Source of the DNA: JAXLXE01 sp046328115
Lineage (GTDB): Bacteria > Chloroflexota > UBA6077 > JACCZL01
NCBI GenBank assembly: GCA_046328115.1
Contig: JAXLXE010000002.1
Location: 558,001-622,000, forward strand
Direction of reading: 5' to 3'
DNA: 64,000 bases
A program made the position numbers and the translations under genes. Below, piece by piece: positions 1-7,553 of the stretch (positions are counted from its first letter, which is position 1; each line of letters starts with the position of its first letter). The notes beneath the pieces were generated by a model. It was given only the letters and a program-made list of their open reading frames with translations, was not told the origin of the DNA and searched no databases.

Positions 1-1
1 G

Positions 2-472
2 GCTGCCGTCGCCTCCACAAGGATCGGCAAGCTCTGCCTGGTGTCCCCGCTGGGCCTCTGGCTAGACGAGACGCCCACGCTGGACTTCTTCGCCGTCCGT
101 GGCGACGATCTGGCCGCCGCCACCTGGGCCGATCCCGCCTCCTCAGCCGCCCGCGTGCTCCTGGCACCGCCGACGGATGAGATTGGCCAGGAGCAGGCCC
201 GACTCCAGGCGCATCAGAACCTGGCCACGGCCGGGCGTTTCCTCTGGCCGTTGCCGGACCGTGGCCTGAGCAAGCGGCTCCACCGGCTCACTATGCCCAC
301 CCTGCTGGTGTGGGGCGTACGCGACGGCGTGGTGCCGCTGGCCTACGCGGAGGCGTTTCGATCCAGAATTCCCGGCGCCAAGACCGCCCTGATCGAGAAC
401 GCGGGCCATCTCCCCATGCTGGAGCAACGGGGCGAGTTCTGCCGGGTGGTCCGCAACTTCCTGCGTGACTGA
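2..472 (+). CDS. Alpha/beta hydrolase, C-terminal part (5' end outside window)
   Basis: The frame is open to the left edge, so this is the last 156 residues of a longer protein; an internal GTG at 41 is probably not the start. The C-terminal half has the usual alpha/beta-hydrolase acid and histidine: an Asp in VWGVRDGVVP and the His in ENAGHLPMLEQ. The nucleophile elbow must lie upstream of the window. The gene stops 24 nt before the SDR gene and probably shares its transcript. The substrate cannot be inferred. Confidence 0.8.
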   Translation, partial: AAVASTRIGKLCLVSPLGLWLDETPTLDFFAVRGDDLAAATWADPASSAARVLLAPPTDEIGQEQARLQAHQNLATAGRFLWPLPDRGLSKRLHRLTMPTLLVWGVRDGVVPLAYAEAFRSRIPGAKTALIENAGHLPMLEQRGEFCRVVRNFLRD

Positions 473-496
473 CCTCTCGGCAAGCTGGAGCGTCTA

Positions 497-1261
497 TTGA
501 GCATCCTCGAGAACAAGCACGTCATCGTCACCGGTGGCGGCCACGGGATCGGTCGAGCCTACAGCCGGCACTGCGCGGCGGAGGGCGCCTCCGTCGTGGT
601 GGCAGACATCGACCTCAGCGCCGCCGAGCACGTGGCCGGCGAGATCGAATCAGCGGGCGGCCGCGCGCTGCCCGTGCGGGTGGACGTGGCCGACCGCACC
701 AGCGCGGCCGCCATGGTGGGCCAGGCCGTCAGCCGATTCGGCGAAGTGGACGGCATCGTGAACAACGCCGCCGTGTTCGCCACCATCCCCATCTCGCGGG
801 TGGGTTTCGAGGAGATCGACGAGGACGAATGGGACCTGGTGTTCAACGTGAATACCAAGGGGGTCTGGCAGTGCTGCCGCGCCGTGGTGCCCTCCATGCG
901 CAAGGCGGGCGGCGGCAGCATCGTGAACATCTCGTCCGCCTCCATCTGGAACGGCCGCGGCATGCGTGCCCACTACGTTGCCTCCAAGGCCGCGGTAGTG
1001 GGCATCACCCGCACGTTGGCCCGCGAGCTTGGCGACGACAACATCCGCGTGAACGCTGTCACCCCGGGCAACACCCTGAGCGAGGTGAACCCGACGCCGG
1101 AGACGCTGAAGATGCGCGAGGACGCCATTGCCCTGCGCGCGATCAAGCGAATGCAACGACCCACAGACCTGGTGGGGACCATCGCCTTCCTGCTCTCGGA
1201 CGCCGCCAGCTTCATCACCGGCCAGACCATCAACGTGGACGGCGGGACCAACTTCCCGTAA
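497..1261 (+). CDS. Short-chain dehydrogenase/reductase (SDR)
   Basis: NAD(P)-dependent oxidoreductase of 254 residues, the normal classical SDR length. The Rossmann motif TGGGHGIG is at residues 12-19, followed by ADID after beta-2 (an acidic residue there favours NAD), NNAA, a Ser in NISSASIW and the catalytic YVASK. The C-terminus DGGTNFP is typical of the family. The start is TTG with a GGAG Shine-Dalgarno about 6 nt upstream; no ATG fits as well. It sits between a hydrolase and a phosphonatase-like HAD enzyme on the same strand, suggesting a small catabolic operon. The substrate is unknown. Confidence 0.9.
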   Translation: MSILENKHVIVTGGGHGIGRAYSRHCAAEGASVVVADIDLSAAEHVAGEIESAGGRALPVRVDVADRTSAAAMVGQAVSRFGEVDGIVNNAAVFATIPISRVGFEEIDEDEWDLVFNVNTKGVWQCCRAVVPSMRKAGGGSIVNISSASIWNGRGMRAHYVASKAAVVGITRTLARELGDDNIRVNAVTPGNTLSEVNPTPETLKMREDAIALRAIKRMQRPTDLVGTIAFLLSDAASFITGQTINVDGGTNFP

Positions 1262-1295
1262 GCCCCGGCCCCTGAGAGAGGAACAGGAGATCCCA

Positions 1296-1970
1296 GTGCG
1301 CCCAGAACTACTGGTCAGCGACTTCGCCGGCACCGCCATGAAGGAAGAGGGCACGGTGCTGAACGCGTACCGCGTGGCCCTGAACGACTACGCGATCCCG
1401 TTCACGGAGGATGATCTCGCGGCCCGGCGCGGCGCCAGCAAGCGCGCGGTGTTCCGCGAACTGTCCGCCAGGACCGGTCGGGCGGATCATCTGGAGGCCG
1501 CGGACCTGGCGTTGGCGCGCTTCGAGGGTGCGCTGCGCGAGGAGTACGAGACGGGCGACGTCCAGCCGGTCGACGGGGCCGTGGACGCCTTCGCGGCGCT
1601 CAAGGCCAGCGGGATCAAGCTGGCGCTCTCCAGCGGGTTCGAGCGCGACATCGTGGACCTGCTCGCCCGGCGCCTGGGCTTCGACGAACTGTTCGACGTC
1701 ATCCTCTCCAGCACAGACACGCCGCTGGGGCGACCCGCGCCGTATCTAATCTACCGCGCGATGATCGACCTGTCCGTGCAGGACGTGAGCCGGGTGGCGG
1801 TGGTCGGCGATACGCCGCTGGACCTCCAGGCCGGTATGAACGCCCGCGCCGGCTGGGTAATCGGAGTCACGAGCGGCGCCCACGGCATGGCCACCCTGGG
1901 GGCGACGCACCACACGCACCTGCTGGCCAGCGTGGCCGGCCTGCCCCGCCTGTTCGGGATTGACGCCTGA
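1296..1970 (+). CDS. Phosphonatase-like HAD hydrolase
   Basis: HAD-superfamily hydrolase of 224 residues. Motif I is SDFAGT with Asp9 and, at the second position, Ala11 instead of Asp. The DxAGT form is characteristic of phosphonoacetaldehyde hydrolase (PhnX) and its relatives, where the second Asp is missing. The cap region has GASK (Lys49), possibly equivalent to the Schiff-base lysine of PhnX, but I cannot align it with certainty. Motif III/IV is GDTPLDLQAG. The start is GTG at 1296 after AGGAGA; a longer upstream reading frame runs into the SDR gene and is not used. The gene ends in a strong hairpin. Either a C-P hydrolase or a phosphatase is possible. Confidence 0.8.
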   Translation: MRPELLVSDFAGTAMKEEGTVLNAYRVALNDYAIPFTEDDLAARRGASKRAVFRELSARTGRADHLEAADLALARFEGALREEYETGDVQPVDGAVDAFAALKASGIKLALSSGFERDIVDLLARRLGFDELFDVILSSTDTPLGRPAPYLIYRAMIDLSVQDVSRVAVVGDTPLDLQAGMNARAGWVIGVTSGAHGMATLGATHHTHLLASVAGLPRLFGIDA

Positions 1971-2000
1971 CGTTGGGCGGGCCTGACCCGCCCAACGTCA
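1968..2000. terminator. Bidirectional hairpin between convergent genes
   Basis: A perfect 14-bp inverted repeat (TGACGTTGGGCGGG and its complement) surrounds a 5-nt CCTGA loop. The first three bases are the TGA stop of the HAD gene. There is no U-tract. Placed between two convergent genes, it can serve both. Confidence 0.75.
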
Positions 2001-2013
2001 TCGTCCCACGACG

Positions 2014-3009
2014 TCAGGCCAGACCCAGTCTCGCGAGCACCGCCGGGTTGACCGGGTTGCGCGGCTTCGTGCCCGTCAACACGGCGGCGATCTCCTCGCC
2101 AACGCGCCGCCGGCTGGCGATGAACGCCGCGTCCGAGTAGTACGCCGTGTGCGGCGTCACCAGCACGTTGGGCATGCTCAGCAGCGGGTTGTCCGCCTGG
2201 GGCGGCTCCTGCTCCAGCACGTCCAGCCCGGCCGCGGACGGCCGGCCGGCCTTTAGTGCCGCGATGAGCGCTGGCTCGTCCACCACGGCGCCACGGCCCG
2301 TGTTCAGGAAGATGGAGTTCGGCTTCATCTGGGCGAAGTGGGACGCCCCGATCAGGTGGTGCGTGGCCTTGCTGTGCGGCACGTGCGCGGAGACGAAGTC
2401 TGACTCGCGGAACACCTCGTCCATGGACTTGCGCTCTACGCCCGCCTCCGCGAACACCGAGTCCGGCACCACCGGATCCGTCGCGATCACCCTGATTCCG
2501 AATGCCTTCGCACGCCGCGCCACGTTCCGCGCGATGGTGCCAAAGGCCACCAGGCCCAGTGTGCTCTCCTGCAGACGGGGGATGGGTGCGAATCCCTCGT
2601 ACACCCTGGGCCACTGCGCCGTGTTGGCGATTCGGTTGGAGTAGACCAGCTTCCGCGCCACTGCCAGCAGGAGCATCATGGCGTGGTCCGCCACCTCCTC
2701 CACCCAGACGTCTGGCACGTTGATCACCAGAATGCCCGCGGCGGTGGCCGCGTCCACGTCGATGCGGTCGAAGCCCACGGCGCCGCTCATGATCACCTTA
2801 CAGCGGGTGAGCTTTGACATCAGCTCAGAGGTGTAGCGCATGCCGGTGCCGATGATGACCGCGTCCATGTCCGCGATGAGCCCGGCGTATTCGGTCGGAT
2901 CCGACGATCGGATGGTGACGACCTCCGCACCGATCGGCTCCAGGGCTTCCTTCTCGTACTCGAAGTTGTAGTCACCGCGCGGGTTCGTCCCCGCCACCTT
3001 GAACGCCAT
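2014..3009 (-). CDS. D-isomer-specific 2-hydroxyacid dehydrogenase family protein
   Basis: NAD-dependent dehydrogenase of 331 residues in the phosphoglycerate dehydrogenase/CtBP family. The nucleotide-binding segment contains VAFGTIARNVA (a GxGxxG variant), then the catalytic Arg in NTGRGAVVDE, the acidic segment GLDVLEQEPP and the His in VTPHTAYYS. The start is ATG at 3009 with AGGAGGG 6 nt upstream; the reading frame extends further 5' but without a credible start. It is convergent with the HAD gene and divergent from the ABC-F gene. The exact 2-hydroxyacid is unknown. Confidence 0.88.
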   Translation of the reverse strand: MAFKVAGTNPRGDYNFEYEKEALEPIGAEVVTIRSSDPTEYAGLIADMDAVIIGTGMRYTSELMSKLTRCKVIMSGAVGFDRIDVDAATAAGILVINVPDVWVEEVADHAMMLLLAVARKLVYSNRIANTAQWPRVYEGFAPIPRLQESTLGLVAFGTIARNVARRAKAFGIRVIATDPVVPDSVFAEAGVERKSMDEVFRESDFVSAHVPHSKATHHLIGASHFAQMKPNSIFLNTGRGAVVDEPALIAALKAGRPSAAGLDVLEQEPPQADNPLLSMPNVLVTPHTAYYSDAAFIASRRRVGEEIAAVLTGTKPRNPVNPAVLARLGLA

Positions 3010-3349
3010 CTGGCTCCCTCCTGAGTGTTCTTGGCCCGGGCCGTGAACCAGGGCCATGAACCGGGGCCGATGATACGCCCGTGCCATGCGCGTGTTCCAC
3101 GTGGACAGTCGGATCCTCCCCGCGGCTGCCAATCCCCGCGAGGCCGCCGTGTCGCGTTTGATATAGTTAGCTAGAGCCAGCCGCCCGCCGTACTGTGTTG
3201 CCCGGGCCTGGACGCGGAGGATGGGTCGTCGTCCGCGACGCTGGCGAGAGCAGGGGCGCGCTCGGAGCAGATGCGCGCGCGGCCGAGCACCGATGAATCG
3301 CTCGGCGGATCCGCCAGAGGGGCGGGCGAGGACGTGACGGAGGGTTCCG
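3010..3349. other. Divergent intergenic region (dehydrogenase / ABC-F)
   Basis: About 340 bp with no convincing gene. It has one AT-rich island in GC-rich surroundings at about 3158-3175 (TTTGATATAGTTAGCTAGA), with possible -10 elements on both strands but no matching -35. It also contains a 12-bp palindrome GGCGGATCCGCC at 3304-3315 and a short direct repeat (TGAACCAGGGCCA, TGAACCGGGGCCG) near 3043-3067. If the plus-strand promoter is at the island, the ABC-F mRNA has a leader of about 170 nt, and ABC-F genes are often controlled by such leaders. Confidence 0.4.
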
Positions 3350-4987
3350 ATGCTGCGCGTGCACGAGATTAGAAAGGCCTTTGGCGGCCACCAGGCGCTG
3401 GACGGCGTGACCTTTGAGATTGGCGCGAAGGACAAGCTGGCGCTGGTGGGCGTCAATGGCGCCGGCAAGTCCACGCTGATGAAGATCATCGCCGAGCAGA
3501 TCCCGGCGGACAGCGGCCTCATCAAGACCGCCCCCAACACGGAGATCTCCTACCTACCCCAGGACGCGGGCGTCTCCGGCGACCGCAGCCTGTGGGACGA
3601 GATGCTGGAGGCGTTCCCGGAGCTCCGCGCCACCCAGGAGGAGCTGGCGGCGGTTGAGGCCGAGATGGCCACCGCCTACGAGGACATGGACAAACTGGAC
3701 GAGCTCGTCCAGAAGCAGGGCGACCTGCTAGACCGCTTCGACCAGCTTGGCGGCTACCGCGTGGAGGCGGAGATCGCCAAGGTGCTGGACGGACTGGGAT
3801 TCGCGTCCGACGACCGTGACAAGCCCTGCGCGGCCTTCTCCGGCGGCTGGCAGATGCGCATTGCGCTGGCCAAGATCCTGGTGCGCAAGCCGGGCCTGCT
3901 CCTGATGGACGAGCCCACCAACCACCTGGACCTCCGCTCCACAGAATGGCTGGAGGGATACCTGGCCGAGTACCCCGGCATGATTGTGGTGGTCTCGCAC
4001 GACCGCTACTTCGTGGACAAGGTCGTGACCCGCACCGTGGAGATCGAGGACGGCAAGTCCGTGGATTTCCGCGGCAACTACTCCTACTACCTGGCGGAGA
4101 AGGAGCGCCGTCTGAAGGACGCGCGCAACGCCTACGAGCGCCAGCAGAAGTGGATCAAGCGGCAGCAGACGTTCATCAACACGTTCCGTGCCAACGCGGC
4201 CCGTGCCGCGGTGGTCAAGAGCCGCGAGCGGGCTCTAGCCAAGTTGGAGCGCATTCCCCCACCGCGCGAGGCGGACGAGCGGATCAGGCCCCGCTTCGCC
4301 GCGGGCCGGCCGGGACCCGAGCGCGTACTAGATGTGGAACAGGTGGTCAAGTCGTACGACGGCAACGACGTGCTCACGCGCGTCAGCCTGGACGTCAACC
4401 GCGGCGATCGCATTGCGCTGATCGGGCCGAACGGCGTGGGCAAGTCCACCTTGCTGCGGCTGATCGCCGGCATCGAGAAGCCGGACAAGGGCAGCATCAC
4501 GCTGGGCCAGAATGTGACCGTGGGGTACTACGCCCAGGATCAGTCTCAGACCCTGGACGAGAGCCGCACGGTCCTCCAGGAAGTCATGGCGGCCGCCCCG
4601 GCCGGCTGGGCCGAGGAATCCGCGCGTGGCCTCCTGGCGCGATTCCTGTTCCGCCAGGACGACGTGCACAAGGTCATCGGCACCCTGTCCGGCGGCGAGA
4701 AGAGCCGCCTGAGCCTTGCCAAGCTGATCCTGCAGCCGCGCCAGCTTCTGCTGCTGGACGAGCCCACCAACCACCTGGACGTGCCGTCCAAGGACGAGCT
4801 AGAAGCGGCCCTGGCGGACTACCCGGGCGCGGTGATCTTCTCGTCTCACGACCGCTACCTGCTGGACCGGGTGGCCACGAAGATCGCCGAGTTCATCGAC
4901 GGCGAGGTGAAGATCCACCTGGGCGGCTGGACGACGTTCCGCGAGGTCCAGGCGGCCCGCGAAGAGGCAGCGGAGGCCGTGGCGTAG
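3350..4987 (+). CDS. ABC-F family ATPase (ribosome-associated)
   Basis: Soluble tandem-ATPase protein of 545 residues. The first domain has GVNGAGKST (about 34-42), a degenerate signature FSGGWQMR and DEPTNHLDL. A charged linker with KERRLKDARNAYERQQK follows. The second domain has GPNGVGKST, LSGGEKSR and DEPTNHLDV. There are no membrane segments, so this is an ABC-F factor acting on the ribosome (translation or antibiotic protection) rather than a transporter. The start is ATG with GGAGGG 6 nt upstream. The subfamily (Uup, YdiF or resistance type) cannot be settled by eye. Confidence 0.9.
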   Translation: MLRVHEIRKAFGGHQALDGVTFEIGAKDKLALVGVNGAGKSTLMKIIAEQIPADSGLIKTAPNTEISYLPQDAGVSGDRSLWDEMLEAFPELRATQEELAAVEAEMATAYEDMDKLDELVQKQGDLLDRFDQLGGYRVEAEIAKVLDGLGFASDDRDKPCAAFSGGWQMRIALAKILVRKPGLLLMDEPTNHLDLRSTEWLEGYLAEYPGMIVVVSHDRYFVDKVVTRTVEIEDGKSVDFRGNYSYYLAEKERRLKDARNAYERQQKWIKRQQTFINTFRANAARAAVVKSRERALAKLERIPPPREADERIRPRFAAGRPGPERVLDVEQVVKSYDGNDVLTRVSLDVNRGDRIALIGPNGVGKSTLLRLIAGIEKPDKGSITLGQNVTVGYYAQDQSQTLDESRTVLQEVMAAAPAGWAEESARGLLARFLFRQDDVHKVIGTLSGGEKSRLSLAKLILQPRQLLLLDEPTNHLDVPSKDELEAALADYPGAVIFSSHDRYLLDRVATKIAEFIDGEVKIHLGGWTTFREVQAAREEAAEAVA

Positions 4988-4996
4988 CGCCACGGC
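4976..4996. terminator. Hairpin spanning the ABC-F stop codon
   Basis: A 9-bp perfect stem GCCGTGGCG/CGCCACGGC has the TAG stop codon as its 3-nt loop. It lies between convergent genes, with no U-tract. Confidence 0.55.
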
Positions 4997-5015
4997 CCGC
5001 GTCCCCAGCCGCGCG

Positions 5016-6041
5016 CTAACCGCGCCGCAACAGCCGGATCCGGTGGTTCTCGCTGTCTGCCACCAGAAGCTCGCCTGGCGCTGGCGCGAACAGGCCGTGG
5101 GGACGCGCCAGGGCGCAGACCAGCGGTGATGACTCTGGGCCGTCTCCGCGCTGGCCGGTGCCGAGCACGGTGGTGATGACGCCGCTGGCCAGATCCACGG
5201 AGCGGATCACGTGGTTCTCCGTATCCGCGATGTACAGGCAGCCCTCCGGTCCGTAGGCGAGCCCCTTGGGGCCGGCCAGCGTGGCATTCAGCGCTGGCCC
5301 GCCATCGCCCGTATGGCCCTTGGCACCGGTCCCGGCGATGCGCCTGAGCCGCGATCCTGACGGATCGATCGCGTAGATCGCGTTGCCCTCACGCAGCGCC
5401 AGGTACATGGTGCCGTCCGGTCCGAAGACGATGGTCCTGGGGCCGTTCAGAGGCGTGCCCGCCACCGGCGCCTCGTCAGGTGTGGGCCCGGGCTCGCCGT
5501 TGCCAGCGAAGGTGCTGATGAGGCCCGTCACGCGATCGACGCGGCGCACGCGGTGGTTGCCGATGTCGCAGATCAAGAGGTCGCCCCGCCCGTCGATGGC
5601 GATGCTGTGCGGCTGCCTGAGCCGCGCCCGATCGGCGGGGCCGCCATCTCCGCTGAAGCCCGCCTCGCCGGTGCCGGCGTAGGTGCTGATGGTGCCGGTG
5701 CGGGCGTCCACGCGGCGGACCGCGTGGTTATCACGCTCCACGATGAACAGGTCGCCGGCCTCGTTGAAGCAGATCTCGTGCGGCGTGTTCAGCGTGGCCG
5801 CCAGCGCCGGCCCGCCATCCCCGGTGTGCCCGAGATCGCCAGTGCCCGCCACGGTGGAGATGGCGCCCGAGCCGCGATCCTGCCGTCGGACCTGGCGATT
5901 GTCCAGATCGCAGAACCACAGGTCGCCGTCTGGCCCCAGGATCACGCCGAATGGGTTGTTGATCTGGCCCGCGCCACGACCAGCGACGCCGGTGCCGGTG
6001 ACCGTGCTGACGGTTGCGCGCACGTGCAGCTTTTCACTCAT
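5016..6041 (-). CDS. NHL-repeat beta-propeller protein
   Basis: A 341-residue protein made almost entirely of about six NHL repeats of roughly 56 residues. Each carries variants of TISTxAGTG, GDGGPA and NHxVRRVD, and together they should form a six-bladed propeller. There is no signal peptide or membrane segment, so it is probably cytoplasmic. It starts at an ATG 8 nt downstream of the msrA stop, so the two are one transcript. NHL propellers usually bind proteins or small ligands, and some SMP-30-like members are lactonases; nothing here decides between these. Confidence 0.85.
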   Translation of the reverse strand: MSEKLHVRATVSTVTGTGVAGRGAGQINNPFGVILGPDGDLWFCDLDNRQVRRQDRGSGAISTVAGTGDLGHTGDGGPALAATLNTPHEICFNEAGDLFIVERDNHAVRRVDARTGTISTYAGTGEAGFSGDGGPADRARLRQPHSIAIDGRGDLLICDIGNHRVRRVDRVTGLISTFAGNGEPGPTPDEAPVAGTPLNGPRTIVFGPDGTMYLALREGNAIYAIDPSGSRLRRIAGTGAKGHTGDGGPALNATLAGPKGLAYGPEGCLYIADTENHVIRSVDLASGVITTVLGTGQRGDGPESSPLVCALARPHGLFAPAPGELLVADSENHRIRLLRRG

Positions 6042-6049
6042 GGCTTGAC

Positions 6050-6676
6050 TCAGGACTTGCGCAGCTTGTTCGGGAAATGCTCCCGCAGCTTCTTGATCTT
6101 TGGAAGCGCCACCGCCTGGATGTACGGCTGGCCGGGGTTCCGGGCGGCATAGTTCTGGTGGTACTCCTCCGCCCGGTAGAACGCCTCCAGCGGGACGATC
6201 TGCGTGACGATGGGGCGATTGAACACGCCCGCCCCGTTGAGCTGCGCCACGTACGCCTCAGCAACGCGCTTCTGACGCTCGTCCAGATAGAAGATGGCGG
6301 AGCGGTACTGGGTGCCCACGTCCATACCCTGCCGGTTCATCTGCGTGGGGTCATGCGCGATCGAGAAGAACAGCCTGAGCACCTGGCCGTAGCTGATCTT
6401 CGATGGATCGAACTGGACCTCCACCACCTCCGCGTGCCCGGTTCGCCCGCTGCACACGGTCTGGTAGTCCGCGGTGTCCGCTGAGCCCCCACTGTAGCCG
6501 GACGTGACCGCGAGTATCCCATCAACTGCGACGTACACGCCCTCAACACACCAGAAGCAGCCCCCGGCCAGCACGGCCCGCTGGGCATCCAGTTTCTCGT
6601 CCTCCGCCACGTCCAGCTCAGGATCCGGAAACTGCTCCGGGTCCACCAGCAAAGAGGTCCCACCCCACTCAGCCAT
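6050..6676 (-). CDS. msrA: Peptide methionine (S)-S-oxide reductase MsrA
   Basis: Repairs methionine sulfoxide in proteins. The catalytic motif GGCFWCVE is present, followed by GYSGG, the substrate-site segment GHAEVVEVQFDPS and DVGTQYRSAIFY, all classic MsrA signatures. The start is ATG at 6676 with AAGGAA upstream, giving 208 residues; an upstream in-frame start would add an atypical extension. It lies between a thioredoxin-like gene (78 nt upstream) and the NHL gene (8 nt downstream), which suggests a redox-repair operon. Confidence 0.95.
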   Translation of the reverse strand: MAEWGGTSLLVDPEQFPDPELDVAEDEKLDAQRAVLAGGCFWCVEGVYVAVDGILAVTSGYSGGSADTADYQTVCSGRTGHAEVVEVQFDPSKISYGQVLRLFFSIAHDPTQMNRQGMDVGTQYRSAIFYLDERQKRVAEAYVAQLNGAGVFNRPIVTQIVPLEAFYRAEEYHQNYAARNPGQPYIQAVALPKIKKLREHFPNKLRKS

Positions 6677-6753
6677 ATGGATTCCTTTCGACCCCCTCAG
6701 CCACTGGCGGACGGTGTCCACCAGCCTTCCAATCATCTCGAGATCCGCGGCCG

Positions 6754-7461
6754 CTATTCCAGCGAGCCCACCACCACTCGCTCGTACAGCATGGAGATCA
6801 TTTCAGCGACGCCGGCCGTGGCCCACACGTCGAACATGGGGGAGGCCAGCATGGACTGGAACTCGGCGAAGGCGCGGGTGGCCGCCTGCTCCGCGCTCTC
6901 GCCCGGCCGCGGCGTGCCCTGGTGCCCGCGCAGCCGATCCTTGCGGTAGCAGGCCGCGAACTCCGTGTAGTGGTACAGCAGACGGAAGTCCCGATCGAAG
7001 AAGGCCACGACGGGGATGGACTGGAACGTCTCGCCGTCCCGTCGACGCAGGAACGCTGCGATCAGGTCCGCGTTGGGGTTGGACGGCTCGGGCGTGGGCC
7101 CGCCGCTGATCTGCTGGGTGTCCCGCGTGAAGATCCGTAGCTCCATCCCTCCGGCCTCAGCCAGCCGCTGCACCACGGGCACGTCCCGTCGACAGTCGGA
7201 CGACCACTCCTCCGACAACATCACGATCTTCGCGGGGCCACCGGGCTGCGCGCAGATCCACTTGATGGCCGCCTCCTGCGGCTCAGTCAACCGCGTCCGC
7301 TCGTAGCGCTCCCTGAAGAAGGCCGAGTTGTCCACCCGCGGTCGGCCCTGGTAGCCGTCGCGGCCGAGATTGGCGGGCGAGGCAATGAACGACAGGTATT
7401 CCGTGAATGTCATGCCCTGCGCGAAGCGCTGGGGAGTGAGGGAGATGACGGGCAAGGCCAC
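6754..7461 (-). CDS. Thioredoxin-like family protein (single active-site Cys)
   Basis: A 235-residue protein resembling the Thioredoxin_9 group. After beta-1 (KIVMLSEEW) the active-site region reads EEWSSDCRRDVP; the family usually has WCxDC or similar, so here the first Cys appears replaced by Ser, leaving one Cys. Later segments SIPVVAFFDRDFRLLY and the helical tail fit a thioredoxin fold. The start is GTG at 7461 with GGGAGGAG about 8 nt upstream. It is first in the operon with msrA. A monothiol or non-redox role is possible. Confidence 0.7.
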   Translation of the reverse strand: MALPVISLTPQRFAQGMTFTEYLSFIASPANLGRDGYQGRPRVDNSAFFRERYERTRLTEPQEAAIKWICAQPGGPAKIVMLSEEWSSDCRRDVPVVQRLAEAGGMELRIFTRDTQQISGGPTPEPSNPNADLIAAFLRRRDGETFQSIPVVAFFDRDFRLLYHYTEFAACYRKDRLRGHQGTPRPGESAEQAATRAFAEFQSMLASPMFDVWATAGVAEMISMLYERVVVGSLE

Positions 7462-7553
7462 GGGGACTTCTCCTCCCGAGTGGATGCGCCGATTGTACGC
7501 CTGCTCAGCCCATCCCGGCGGCCCGCGAGGGCGCGTTATCCAGGAGAGAGCCG

